Of a stretch of DNA of 64,000 nucleotides, positions 17,455 to 26,269 are shown in pieces. Position numbers and translations under genes: made by a program. Each line of letters opens with the position of its first letter. Position 1 is the stretch's first letter. Source of the DNA: Rathayibacter sp. VKM Ac-2879 (lineage in GTDB: Bacteria > Actinomycetota > Actinomycetes > Actinomycetales > Microbacteriaceae); NCBI RefSeq assembly GCF_015351245.1, contig NZ_JADKSO010000005.1:1-64000 (forward strand), read 5' to 3'. Below the pieces are notes generated by a model. The model saw only the letters and a program-made list of their open reading frames with translations. It was not told where the DNA came from and searched no databases.

Positions 17455-18642
17455 TCAGACGAAGGCCGCGGTGCCGGTGATCGACCGGCCGACGATCAGC
17501 GTGTTCATCTCGCGCGTCCCCTCGTAGGAGTAGAGGGCCTCCGCGTCGGCGAAGAAGCGGGCGACGCCGTAGTCGAGCACGATGCCGTTGCCGCCCATGA
17601 CCTCGCGGCACCAGGCCACGGTCTCGCGCATCCGGGCGGTCGTGAAGGCCTTCGCGAGCGCGGAGTGCTCGTCGCGCTGCTCGTCCGCGTCGAGCATCTC
17701 GGAGACGCGCGTCGCGAGCGCGATGCTCGCGGTGATGTTGCCGATGCTCTTCACCAGGAGGTCCTGCACGAGCTGGTGGCCGACGAGCGGCTTGCCGAAC
17801 TGGACCCGCTCCTTCGCGTAGCGCAGCGCTGCGTCGTAGGCGCCGATCGCGACTCCGATCGCCTGCCATGCCACTTCGGCGCGCGTCAGACGCAACACCT
17901 TCGCCGTGTCGCGGAACGAGTCGGCTCCCTGGAGGCGCAACGACTCCGGCACCCGCACGCCCTCGAGCACGATGTCGGCGTTCTGCACGGTGCGCAGACT
18001 CTGCTTGCGGGCGATGGCGGTGGCGCGATAGCCCGGGGTCGAGGTCGGCACGAGGAAGCCCTTCACCTGGCCATCGGCGACGTCCTTCGCCCAGATGACG
18101 GTGATGTCGCTGAAGGTCGCGTTGCCGATCCACCGCTTGGCCCCGTCGAGGATCCAGGTGTCGCCATCGCGACGGGCCGTCGTACGCAGGCCCTGCGCGG
18201 AGTCGGAGCCCGAGTGCGGCTCCGTCAGCCCGAAAGCGCCGATCACCTCGCCCGAGGCGAGCTTCGGGAGCCACTCCGCCCGCTGCTCCGCGGAGCCGGC
18301 GACTCCGACCGTGCCCATCACGAGGCCGTTCTGCACTCCGACGTAGGTGGCGATGCCGGCATCGACGCGGCCGAGCTCGAGCGCCACCCAGCCGCGGAAC
18401 ACCGCCGAGTTCTCGAGCGTGCGCGTCTCGGGCCAGGAGAGGCCGACGATCCCCGTCGCGTGCAGCCCGGGGAGGAGCTGCCGGGGGAACTCGGCCCGCT
18501 CCCAGTAGTCGTCGGCGATCGGGCGGACTCGCTCCTCCAGGAAGGAACGCAAGCGGGCGATCACCTCCTTCTCTCCGGGCGTGAGGCGTGCCTCGAAGCC
18601 GTAGAAATCGGCGGCCAGGATCTCGAGGGTCGTGCTGTCCAT
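17455..18642 (-). CDS. Acyl-CoA dehydrogenase, glutaryl-CoA dehydrogenase-like
   Basis: This flavoenzyme oxidises an acyl-CoA to the enoyl-CoA, passing electrons to ETF. Its 395 residues match the full family length: helical N-domain (ERVRPIADDYWERAEFP), beta domain with GAFGLTEPHSGSDSA (FAD contact) and WILDGAKRWIGNA, and a C-domain with YAKERVQFGKPL, MGGNGIVLDYGVARFFADAEAL and YEGTREMNTLIVGRSITG. The Glu in YEGT is the expected catalytic base, and that C-terminal block resembles glutaryl-CoA dehydrogenases. ATG 18642 has GGAG at 9 nt; an ATG at 18657 is also possible. It is unrelated to the sugar genes around it. Substrate is uncertain. Confidence 0.88.
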   Translation of the reverse strand: MDSTTLEILAADFYGFEARLTPGEKEVIARLRSFLEERVRPIADDYWERAEFPRQLLPGLHATGIVGLSWPETRTLENSAVFRGWVALELGRVDAGIATYVGVQNGLVMGTVGVAGSAEQRAEWLPKLASGEVIGAFGLTEPHSGSDSAQGLRTTARRDGDTWILDGAKRWIGNATFSDITVIWAKDVADGQVKGFLVPTSTPGYRATAIARKQSLRTVQNADIVLEGVRVPESLRLQGADSFRDTAKVLRLTRAEVAWQAIGVAIGAYDAALRYAKERVQFGKPLVGHQLVQDLLVKSIGNITASIALATRVSEMLDADEQRDEHSALAKAFTTARMRETVAWCREVMGGNGIVLDYGVARFFADAEALYSYEGTREMNTLIVGRSITGTAAFV

Positions 18643-18881
18643 GCTCCATCGCTCCATCGCTCGGGACGCATCGAACGGGGGCCGCGCGGGCGGCGACGAT
18701 GCGTCCGACCAGCGTACGAAGGCTGCCGCGAAGCGCCGCGTCCTCTGGTGGGGAACGTCAAGCGGACACCCTTCGCCCGCGGTCGCCGTTGTGGATCCTG
18801 CTACCGTCGGGGAGGAGCGGCCCCGGCGGATCCGGGCGCGCGACGAGGCTCCCTCTCATCCGGACGGAAGGCGATCGCCCC

Positions 18882-20099
18882 GTGTTCATCCCGATCGGCA
18901 ACACCCCCCGCGACTACGCCTGGGGCTCGCTCACCGGCATCTCGGAGGCGCTCGGCACGACCCCCTCCGGCCGCCCCGAGGCGGAGCTGTGGCTGGGGGC
19001 GCACCCCGGTTCGCCCTCGCGAGTGCTCGACCCGAGCGCGCTCGGTGTCGACACGCTCGCCGAGTGGATCGCGCGCGAGCCGGAGGAGGCGCTCGGCGGC
19101 GTGGAGGGGTCGACCGATCCGGTCTCGGGCGCGCCGCGCCTCCCCTTCCTGCTCAAGATCCTCGCCGCGGGCGGCCCGCTCTCGCTCCAGGCGCACCCGT
19201 CGGCCGACACGGCGCGTCGCCGCTTCGTCGACGAGGAGGAGTCGGGCCTCGCCCGCGACGCCGCCGAGCGCAACTACAGGGACCCCTTCCACAAGCCGGA
19301 GCTGATCTACGCGCTCAGCGAGAGCTTCGACGCCCTCTGCGGCTTCCGCGAGCCCTCCGCCTCCCGCGCGCTGCTCGCCGAGCTCGCCGGCCGCTCGACC
19401 GGAGCGGAGGCGGTGGCGATCGAGCGCTTCGCCGCGTCGCTCGAGGGCGAACCGGCCCTCGTGCTGCGCCGGGCCGTCACGTGGCTTCTCGCCGAGGGCG
19501 ACCGCGCCGAGGTCGCGAGCCTCGTCGAGGCCGTGGTGGGCGCCTCCGCCGCGGATGTCCGTCTCGAGACGACGACCGTCCGCGAGCTGGCCCAGAGCTA
19601 CCCGGGCGATCCCGGGATCGTGCTCTCGCTTCTGCTCAACCGGGTGCGGCTCGCGCGCGGCGAGGTGCTGTACCTGCCCGCCGGCAACATCCACGCCTAT
19701 CTCGCGGGCACGGGGGTCGAGCTGATGGCCGCCTCCGACAATGTGCTGCGCGGAGGGCTCACCCCCAAGCACATCGATGTGCCCGAGCTGGTCGACGTGC
19801 TCGAGTTCTCGCCGCTGCCGGTGCCCTACCTCGAGCCGGAGGAGGCGGAGCCCGGCGTGCGCGTCTATCGCCCCGACGTGCCCGACTTCGTCCTCGCGGT
19901 CGTCGAGCCCGTGTCGGAGGCGCCGGCACGCGTCGCGCTGCACGGCCCGGCGATCGCGATCGCGACCGAGGGCTCCTTCACGATCGAGGGCGCGGAGGGG
20001 TCGACGCGCGTCGAGCGCGGCGGGAGCGTCTTCGTGACCCCGGCCGAGCGCGAGCTCCTCGTCTCGGGTCGGGGGACGCTCTTCGTGGCGACGGTCTGA
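18882..20099 (+). CDS. manA: Mannose-6-phosphate isomerase, class I
   Basis: ManA interconverts fructose-6-P and mannose-6-P and so feeds GDP-mannose synthesis for Gmd and the mannosyltransferases. It is 405 residues. The zinc-site blocks of type I isomerases are visible: SLQAHPSADTA (Gln and His), DPFHKPELIYALS (Glu) and LPAGNIHAYLAGTGVELMA (His), then the family block SDNVLRGGLTPKHID and a cupin-like C-terminal domain. GTG 18882 follows GGAAGG at about 10 nt. It is divergent from the acyl-CoA dehydrogenase (239 bp apart). In Mycobacterium tuberculosis manA is also close to whiB2, which agrees with the order here. Confidence 0.95.
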   Translation: MFIPIGNTPRDYAWGSLTGISEALGTTPSGRPEAELWLGAHPGSPSRVLDPSALGVDTLAEWIAREPEEALGGVEGSTDPVSGAPRLPFLLKILAAGGPLSLQAHPSADTARRRFVDEEESGLARDAAERNYRDPFHKPELIYALSESFDALCGFREPSASRALLAELAGRSTGAEAVAIERFAASLEGEPALVLRRAVTWLLAEGDRAEVASLVEAVVGASAADVRLETTTVRELAQSYPGDPGIVLSLLLNRVRLARGEVLYLPAGNIHAYLAGTGVELMAASDNVLRGGLTPKHIDVPELVDVLEFSPLPVPYLEPEEAEPGVRVYRPDVPDFVLAVVEPVSEAPARVALHGPAIAIATEGSFTIEGAEGSTRVERGGSVFVTPAERELLVSGRGTLFVATV

Positions 20100-20145
20100 G
20101 CGGACTCCGACCGACCCCGGACGGCCGCGGAGAGCGGCGCGCGGA

Positions 20146-20151
20146 TAGGGT
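20146..20151 (+). promoter_or_regulatory. Possible -10 box (TAGGGT) for galE
   Basis: TAGGGT lies 43 nt before the galE start in the 95 bp gap after manA. It fits the TANNNT pattern but has no clear -35 partner, so galE may also be read through from manA. Confidence 0.35.
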
Positions 20152-20194
20152 GTCTCCCGGCGCGCGGCGCGCGCTGACACCGAGGAGGATGCGC

Positions 20195-21157
20195 ATGGCA
20201 TGGCTGGTCACCGGGGGAGCCGGGTACATCGGGGCGCACGTCGTGCGCGCGTTCGCCGAGCAGGGGATCGCTCCCGTCGTCGTGGACGATCTCTCGTCGG
20301 GACACGCGTCGTTCGTGCCGGAGGGAGTCCCCTTCCATCACGGCTCGATCCTCGATGGGGCGCTGCTCGAGCGGGTCTTCGCAGAGCACGAGATCGAGGG
20401 GGTCGTGCATGTCGCCGGCTTCAAGTACGCCGGCGTCTCGGTGCAGAGGCCGCTGCACACCTACGAGCAGAACGTGACGGGCACTCTGCGCGTGCTGGCC
20501 GCGATGGAGCGTGCGGGAGTCTCGTCGATCGTCTTCTCGTCGAGCGCTGCCGTCTACGGCGCGGTCGACGTCGACCTCGTCACCGAGGACACGCCCAAGA
20601 GCCCCGAGTCGCCGTACGGCGAGTCGAAGCTCATCGGCGAGTGGCTGCTCGCAGACGCGGGACGCGCGTTCGGCGTGCGCCACACCTCCTTGCGCTACTT
20701 CAATGTCGTCGGCTCGGGCTACCCGGACGTGTACGACACGAGCCCGCACAATCTCTTCCCGCTGGTGTTCGAGGCGCTGCTGGAGGGCCGCACCCCGCGC
20801 ATCAACGGCACCGACTACCCGACTCCCGACGGCACCTGCGTCCGCGACTATCTCCACGTCGCCGATCTCGCACTCGCCCACGTGGCGGCGGCGCGACGCC
20901 TGGTGGCGGGTGAGCCGATCGAGCCGGTCTACAACCTGGGCAGCGGCGCGGGGGCGTCGGTCGGGGAGATCATGCGCGCCATCGCGGAGAGCACGGGGAT
21001 CGACTTCACTCCCGAGGAGGCGCCGCGCCGCCCCGGCGACCCGCCGCGCATCGTGGCCTCGGGCGAGAGGGCCGCCCGCGACCTCGGCTGGCGGATGCGC
21101 CATTCGCTCGGCGAGATGGTCGAGAGTGCGTGGGGGGCGCGCCGCTCCGCCTCCTGA
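20195..21157 (+). CDS. galE: UDP-glucose 4-epimerase
   Basis: GalE interconverts UDP-glucose and UDP-galactose, supplying galactose residues to surface glycans. The 320-residue SDR protein has LVTGGAGYIGAHVV (NAD-binding Rossmann loop), FSSSAAVYG (catalytic Ser), SPYGESKLIGE (YxxxK), RYFNVVGS and the C-terminal RRPGDPPRIVAS block characteristic of bacterial GalE. ATG 20195 follows GAGGAGG at 6 nt; an in-frame ATG at 20189 would sit directly on that ribosome site. It follows manA by 95 nt on the same strand. The family is certain; activity on UDP-GlcNAc/GalNAc as well cannot be excluded. Confidence 0.93.
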   Translation: MAWLVTGGAGYIGAHVVRAFAEQGIAPVVVDDLSSGHASFVPEGVPFHHGSILDGALLERVFAEHEIEGVVHVAGFKYAGVSVQRPLHTYEQNVTGTLRVLAAMERAGVSSIVFSSSAAVYGAVDVDLVTEDTPKSPESPYGESKLIGEWLLADAGRAFGVRHTSLRYFNVVGSGYPDVYDTSPHNLFPLVFEALLEGRTPRINGTDYPTPDGTCVRDYLHVADLALAHVAAARRLVAGEPIEPVYNLGSGAGASVGEIMRAIAESTGIDFTPEEAPRRPGDPPRIVASGERAARDLGWRMRHSLGEMVESAWGARRSAS

Positions 21158-21171
21158 GCTGAGGGAGGGTC

Positions 21172-21219
21172 ACGACACGCCGGTGTGTCGTAAACCCTCC
21201 ACGGCGGGTTGAGGGTTTA
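21172..21219 (+). promoter_or_regulatory. Two abutting inverted repeats upstream of whiB2
   Basis: ACGACAC (21172-21178) pairs with GTGTCGT (21185-21191), and TAAACCCTC (21191-21199) pairs perfectly with GAGGGTTTA (21211-21219). The two palindromes share one T and end 11 nt before the whiB -35 box. They lie 14 nt after galE, so they could be its terminator, a regulator's operator, or both. There is no U tract. Confidence 0.6.
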
Positions 21220-21230
21220 TGGTCCGCGAC

Positions 21231-21259
21231 TTGACCTCAGCGAATGACACCGATGTAAT
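21231..21259 (+). promoter_or_regulatory. Strong vegetative promoter for whiB2 (TTGACC-17-TGTAAT)
   Basis: TTGACC at 21231-21236 and TGTAAT at 21254-21259 are 17 bp apart, five of six bases of consensus in each box. This is the best sigma-70-type promoter in the window. The predicted start near 21266 gives a leader of about 57 nt carrying AGGAGA before ATG 21323. Confidence 0.8.
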
Positions 21260-21322
21260 TACTTAGCGGCGGCTCCGGAGGAGTCGTCGAATCATCGGTC
21301 AGAACGCGGGGTAGGAGACGGT

Positions 21323-21655
21323 ATGGCGCTTCCCGACTATCGTCCCGGAGTCCCCGACGACTGGTTCGTCGATCCCGTCCGCCTCGGCGTGCCCGGCGTC
21401 CGCCGCGGCATCGACTCCGAGACCGAGGCCCCCGGCGGCGTGCTCGCCTGGCAGGTCGACTCGCTCTGCGCCCAGACCGACCCCGAGGCGTTCTTCCCCG
21501 AGAAGGGCGGATCGACGCGCGACGCGAAGAAGATCTGCACCTCGTGCGAAGTGCGCGCGCAGTGCCTCGAATACGCGCTCGAGAACGACGAGCGTTTCGG
21601 CATCTGGGGCGGCCTCTCCGAGCGCGAGCGTCGCAAACTGCGCCGCCGCGCCTGA
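21323..21655 (+). CDS. whiB2: WhiB-family iron-sulfur regulator, WhiB2/WhmD-like
   Basis: WhiB proteins are 4Fe-4S transcription factors that bind the principal sigma factor; the WhiB2/WhmD group is needed for septation. The four ligands are Cys49, Cys72, Cys75 and Cys81 (C-x22-C-x2-C-x5-C), followed by GIWGGLSERERRKLRRR, the GxWGG turn and basic DNA-binding tail. The 110 residues include an N-terminal extension of about 45 residues, longer than WhiB1. ATG 21323 follows AGGAGA. The WhiB2 assignment rests on its place between manA/galE and the GT2, DUF5719, Rv3259-like and DUF3499 genes, matching the whiB2 neighbourhood in mycobacteria as I recall it. Confidence 0.85.
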   Translation: MALPDYRPGVPDDWFVDPVRLGVPGVRRGIDSETEAPGGVLAWQVDSLCAQTDPEAFFPEKGGSTRDAKKICTSCEVRAQCLEYALENDERFGIWGGLSERERRKLRRRA

Positions 21656-21803
21656 GTCCCCTCCTCCCGGCGCTGCTCCGCGCCGACGGTGCGCCGATCA
21701 GCGAGCGCGTCCGGCGCGACCCGGTGCCGGGATGCGGTGACGGCTTCGGCAGGGCGGCGAGCCGCGGAGGGTCGGCGAGCGGCATCGCTTAGGGTGGTCC
21801 GCG

Positions 21804-24683
21804 ATGTATCCACGAGTCACCGCCGTCCTCGTCGCGCGCAATGGCGCGGCGTACCTGGAACGAACCCTCGCGGCGCTGCGGGCGCAGACCCGCCAGCCCG
21901 ACGCGACGGTGTTCGTCGACGGAGGCTCCAAGGACGGCACGGGCGAACTGCTCGCCGCCTGGGGGCCGACCCAACTCGTGCAGGTCGCCGAGAACCTCTC
22001 CTTCGGGCAGGCCGTCGCCCGCGCCACACGAGTGATGCAGTCCCCGCAGGGGCAGGACGAGTGGCTGTGGCTGCTCGCCCAGGATTCGGCTCCCGAGCCG
22101 GGGGCCCTCGCAGCGCTCCTCGGCGCCGTCGAGGTCGCCCCGTCGGTCGCGGTCGCGGGCCCCAAGGTCATGGACTGGACGCGCTCGGGCTACCTCCGCA
22201 GCTACGGCGAGTCGATCACCCGCGCCGGCACCACCGTGCACCTCGTCGAGGACGAGCTCGACCAGGGCCAACACGACTCGTCCCCCGACGTCCTCGCGGT
22301 CGCCGCCGGCGGCATGCTCGTCCGGCACACGCTGTGGGAGGAGCTCGGCGGCTTCGACCCGGGACTTCCCGTCGTCGACGATGCGCTCGACTTCTCGATC
22401 CGCACCCGTCTCGCCGGCCACCGCGTGAGCCGCGTCCCGGATGCGAGGGTCACGACCGCACGTATCGGACTCCAACGACCCGACGGCCGTCGGATCGACA
22501 GCGGAGAGCGTCGCCGTGCCCGCCAGCAGCGGGCTGCAGAGCTGCACCGGCGACTCGCCTACTCCTCCGCGCCCCTCCTCCTCGTGCACTGGCTCTCCCT
22601 CGTGCCGTTCGCGATCGGTCGCGCGATCCTCCGCCTGCTGCGCAAGCAGCCGGGGCTCGTCGGAGGCGAGCTGCTCGCGGCCATCGTCGTCGCGTTCGGG
22701 GGCACCAAGGTCCTCCGCGCCCGTCGGGCGCTGCGCTCGGCGAAGAACGTCGGCTGGAAGGCGATCGCTCCCTTGCGCATCCCGCTCGACGTGGTGCGGC
22801 AGCTGCGCTCGGTGCGACACGACGCCGTGCGGGTGCAGGCCGGGCGGGAGCGGCATCCCCTGCAGTTCTTCCAGGGCGGAGGCGTCTGGGTTGTCCTGCT
22901 CGCCGCTCTCGTCGGACTCGTCCTCTACACCCCACTCCTCGCCGCGCCCGCGATCAGTGGCGGCGGCCTGTTGACCCTCTCGCCCGAGGTGGGCGAGCTC
23001 TGGCGCAACGCCGCCTACGGCTGGCGCGACATCGGAACGGGATTCGTCGGCGCCGCTGACCCCTTCGCCGCCGTGCTGGCCGTGCTCGGCTCGGTGACCT
23101 TCTGGTCGCCGAGCTTCTCGATGGTGCTGCTCTACCTGACGGCGTTGCCGCTCGCGGCGATGGGCGCGTGGCTGATGATCGCGCGGATCACTCCGAGGAC
23201 GCTCGCCCGCGCCGCCGGCGCCCTCGTCTATGTGCTCGCCCCCGCCTTCTTCGCGGCGCAGGTGGACGGACGGCCGGGGCCGATGCTCGCGCACGTCTTG
23301 CTGCCCTGGCTGTTCTTCGCGGGCTTCGGCGCCTCCCGCTCGTGGTCGGCGTCGGCGAGCGCCTCGCTGCTCGCGGCGGCCGTCGTGGCGTGCGCGCCCG
23401 TGCTCGCCGTGCCGCTGGCCGCCGTCTGGATCGTCGTCGTCGTCACCTCGGGGCGCCGTGTCGGCCGCTTCCTGGGGTTGCCGATCCCCGCGCTCGCGCT
23501 GCTGTTCCCGCTGATCCTCGCCCGGGCGCCTCGCGGCGAGTGGCTCGCCCTGCTCGCCGATCCGGGCGTGCCGCTGCCCTCGTCGACGAGCGACTTCTTC
23601 ACGCTCCTCGCCGGCTTTCCCTCGGGGCTGCCCGGCGCCGGGCAGCCCGGTGGCTGGGTCGGCTTCCTCGAGGGGCTGAACATCCCCGCCTCCGCCGCGC
23701 CGCTCGCCACCGCGGTGCTCGTGCTGCCGCTGATCCTCGCCGCCGTGGCCGCGCTCCTGCTGCCGAACAACCTGTCGGCGCTCGGAGGCGTGGGCCTCGC
23801 GTCCGCCGGACTCGTCACCGCCACGCTCGCCCAGGGCGTGCAGCTCGCCACGGCGGGGTCGGCGACGGTCGCCGTGTGGAGCGGCACCGGCCTCAGCCTG
23901 TACTGGCTCGGCCTCGTCATCGGCTTCTCGCTGTCGATCGCGGCGCTGCCGTCGTTCCGGCTCGTGCCGGCACTGCTCGTCATGGCGGCGGTCGCGGCGG
24001 TCGTGTCGCCCTTGGCCGCGGTCTTCCCCTCGGGGCAGAGCCCCGTCACCGTCGCCTCCGAACGATCGCTGCCCGCCTACGTCGCCGCGGAGGCACAGAA
24101 CGACCCGCGGATAGGGACCATCGTGCTCGTCCCGCAAGCCGACGGCGGCATCCTCGCCCGCCTCGAACGCGGCTCCGGGGCGACCCTCGACCAGCAGTCC
24201 ACCCTGGTGTCGACCGGGGCCGAGCGGAACGACTCCCTCGACGAGCTCGCCGGCAACCTCGTGTCGCGCTCGGGCTTCGATGTCGCGTCGTCGATCCAGG
24301 AGCTGGGTGTGCGCTTCGTCGTCCTCGCCCAGCCCCAGGGTGCGCAGGCAGGGGACGCTGCCTCGGCCGTGCGCTCGCGCGCCGCCGTGTCTCTGGACGC
24401 CGATCCGACGTTCTCGGCGGTCGGCGACACCCGGTACGGCCTCCTCTGGAGCGCCGTCGACACCTCGAACACCCGTTCCGAAGCCGCCCCGAGCGGAGTC
24501 ATCGGCCCCTTCGGGCTCGCCTACACGATCGGTGTGCTCCTCATCTTCCTCGTCGCCCTGCTGCTCGCCGTGCCGACGGGGCTCTCGCTCGAGCGTGGGC
24601 GCTCCGCGGACGCGGTCGCGGGTATCGACGACGAGCCGGGCGAGGCGACCGGGCAGTTCGACGACGGGAACGACGATGTCTGA
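21804..24683 (+). CDS. GT2 domain fused to a large polytopic membrane region
   Basis: This 959-residue envelope protein joins an N-terminal cytosolic GT2 domain (about 1-220: AVLVARNGAAYLERTL, FVDGGSKDGTGELL, GGMLVRHTLWEELGGFDP) to a membrane region of roughly twelve spans (about 350-760). An exterior segment (about 760-900) follows, then a last span near 905-930. Where GT2 enzymes have a DXD motif this one reads LLAQDSAPEPGA, so the metal site is altered. A TAGGGT box at 21790-21795 lies 8 nt before ATG 21804, suggesting a leaderless mRNA. It overlaps or closely precedes the DUF5719 gene, a pairing common in actinobacteria. Function is likely assembly of a wall glycan but is unproven. Confidence 0.85.
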   Translation: MYPRVTAVLVARNGAAYLERTLAALRAQTRQPDATVFVDGGSKDGTGELLAAWGPTQLVQVAENLSFGQAVARATRVMQSPQGQDEWLWLLAQDSAPEPGALAALLGAVEVAPSVAVAGPKVMDWTRSGYLRSYGESITRAGTTVHLVEDELDQGQHDSSPDVLAVAAGGMLVRHTLWEELGGFDPGLPVVDDALDFSIRTRLAGHRVSRVPDARVTTARIGLQRPDGRRIDSGERRRARQQRAAELHRRLAYSSAPLLLVHWLSLVPFAIGRAILRLLRKQPGLVGGELLAAIVVAFGGTKVLRARRALRSAKNVGWKAIAPLRIPLDVVRQLRSVRHDAVRVQAGRERHPLQFFQGGGVWVVLLAALVGLVLYTPLLAAPAISGGGLLTLSPEVGELWRNAAYGWRDIGTGFVGAADPFAAVLAVLGSVTFWSPSFSMVLLYLTALPLAAMGAWLMIARITPRTLARAAGALVYVLAPAFFAAQVDGRPGPMLAHVLLPWLFFAGFGASRSWSASASASLLAAAVVACAPVLAVPLAAVWIVVVVTSGRRVGRFLGLPIPALALLFPLILARAPRGEWLALLADPGVPLPSSTSDFFTLLAGFPSGLPGAGQPGGWVGFLEGLNIPASAAPLATAVLVLPLILAAVAALLLPNNLSALGGVGLASAGLVTATLAQGVQLATAGSATVAVWSGTGLSLYWLGLVIGFSLSIAALPSFRLVPALLVMAAVAAVVSPLAAVFPSGQSPVTVASERSLPAYVAAEAQNDPRIGTIVLVPQADGGILARLERGSGATLDQQSTLVSTGAERNDSLDELAGNLVSRSGFDVASSIQELGVRFVVLAQPQGAQAGDAASAVRSRAAVSLDADPTFSAVGDTRYGLLWSAVDTSNTRSEAAPSGVIGPFGLAYTIGVLLIFLVALLLAVPTGLSLERGRSADAVAGIDDEPGEATGQFDDGNDDV

Positions 24684-24705
24684 CCCGGCCGATCAGGAGA
24701 CGCGC

Positions 24706-26220
24706 ATGACCGACCCCGACACGCCGTCGCGACCATCCCGGGCCGAGCGCCGAGCCGAGCGGGTCGCCGCGAAGCAGAACGCGGCGACCTCCGGCCATGA
24801 CGTGGAGCCGACGTCCCGTCGAGGCTCCAGCCCGTCCTTCGCGCGTCGTCGCAGGGCGGCGCTGCGCGTGGGCGCCGGAGTCGCCGGGGCGGCTCTCGCG
24901 GCCGCGGCCGTCGTCCTCCCGCAGCTCGTACCCGTCCCGCTCGCCTCCCGTGCCGCGGAGGGAGTCGTCGTCACCCCTGTCGCCGCCGACAGCACGCTCG
25001 TCTGCGGGGGAGACCTCGTCGACGCGAGCGAGCCCGACCAGTTGCGCGCCTTCGACGGCGCGAGCACGACCGTCTGGCCCGACGGCTCCGCGTCCGCACC
25101 CCGTCCTCTCGAGGAGAGGGACGTCGCCGCGCCGGGAACCGGCGCGACGAGGCTGAGCGTCCCCGCCGACGCCGATCCGGTGCCCGGCGGAGTCACGACC
25201 CAGGCCCTCGCGAACGACACGATCTCGGGTCTCGCCGCTCGGGGGTGCGCCGAGGCGTCAGCCGACAGCTGGCTCGTCGCCGGCTCGACGGACGTCGGAC
25301 GCACCTCTATCGTCGTGCTCGCGAACCCGAGCGCCGTCTCGGCCACGGTCGACCTCGCCCTCTACGGAGAGAACGGTTCGATCGCGGCGACCGGAGCGAC
25401 GGGGATCGTCGTACCCGCCGGATCGGTGCGCTCGCTCCCGCTCGCGGGACTCGCGCCCGACGTGGTGCAGCCGGTCGTGAGGATGACGGCACGGGGCGGC
25501 GAGATCGCGGCGAGCCTCCAGAGCAGTGCCATCTCGGGTCTGACCCCCGAGGGCGTCGAGAGCACCGGACCCGCGGCGGCGCCGAGTACCACCACCGTGA
25601 TCTCGGGGTTCACCGTCGCCTCGCCTCCCGCAGCCTCCGGCGACGACGACGGCGGAGGCAGCGCCCCGTCGCTGCGTCTGCTCGCCCCGGGCACGGCCGA
25701 CAGCACCGTGTCGATCGAGGTGGCGAACGAGGACCCGGCGGGGCTCGGGACCTCCACCCAGGTCGTCGTGCCCGCGGGGCGCGTCTTCGAAGTGCCCCTC
25801 ACGGGGCTCGGCGAGGGCTCGTACAAGGTGACGCTCACCTCGGACCAGCCCGTGGTGGCCGCGGGACGCTCGACATCGACCGGCCAGGCGGGGACCGACT
25901 TCGCATGGTTCGTCTCGGGCACCGCGACCTCGAAGGCTTTCGGCGTCGCCAACACGGGACTGCCCGGGGCGCGACTGCACCTGGCGAACGCGAGCGACAC
26001 GTCCGCCTCTGTCGTGCTGTCCTCGGCCGGAGGATCCCGCACCGTTGCGATCGGACCGTTCGCGGCGGTCTCGACCGAGCTCGGCAGCGACTCCGTCGTC
26101 GTCACGAGCGATCAGCCCGTGCAGGCCTCGGTGTCCCTCGCGGCCGAGGGACGCATCGCCTCGTATGCGATCGTGCCTCCCGGGCCGCTGTCGTCCCCGG
26201 TCACGGTCTACGCGCACTGA
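24706..26220 (+). CDS. DUF5719-type single-span secreted/membrane-anchored protein
   Basis: The function of this family is not known. The 504-residue product has a charged cytosolic start (about 1-50, Arg-rich), one membrane span (about 52-73), then an exterior region of repeated beta-rich modules (for example TSIVVLANPSAVSATVDLALYG near 200 and HLANASDTSASVVLSS near 430) that look like tandem immunoglobulin-like or adhesion-type folds. ATG 24706 has AGGAG at 7 nt. An ATG at 24676 overlapping the previous stop would add ten residues and is a real alternative. Constant pairing with the large GT2-membrane gene suggests both act on the same envelope structure. Confidence 0.8.
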   Translation: MTDPDTPSRPSRAERRAERVAAKQNAATSGHDVEPTSRRGSSPSFARRRRAALRVGAGVAGAALAAAAVVLPQLVPVPLASRAAEGVVVTPVAADSTLVCGGDLVDASEPDQLRAFDGASTTVWPDGSASAPRPLEERDVAAPGTGATRLSVPADADPVPGGVTTQALANDTISGLAARGCAEASADSWLVAGSTDVGRTSIVVLANPSAVSATVDLALYGENGSIAATGATGIVVPAGSVRSLPLAGLAPDVVQPVVRMTARGGEIAASLQSSAISGLTPEGVESTGPAAAPSTTTVISGFTVASPPAASGDDDGGGSAPSLRLLAPGTADSTVSIEVANEDPAGLGTSTQVVVPAGRVFEVPLTGLGEGSYKVTLTSDQPVVAAGRSTSTGQAGTDFAWFVSGTATSKAFGVANTGLPGARLHLANASDTSASVVLSSAGGSRTVAIGPFAAVSTELGSDSVVVTSDQPVQASVSLAAEGRIASYAIVPPGPLSSPVTVYAH

Positions 26221-26269
26221 GCCGTCCTGGCCTCCGGCGCTGCGACGCGAGGCGCGCCCGGCGCCGACG

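Noticed and set aside
16609-19305. 898-codon plus-strand frame across the ligase-like and acyl-CoA dehydrogenase genes
   Set aside because: It runs antisense to two well-supported genes and into the manA promoter; residues are mostly Arg, Glu, Asp and His with no motif.
21789-24137. 782-codon minus-strand frame opposite the GT2-membrane gene
   Set aside because: Charged low-complexity shadow; the plus strand encodes a coherent GT2 and membrane protein.
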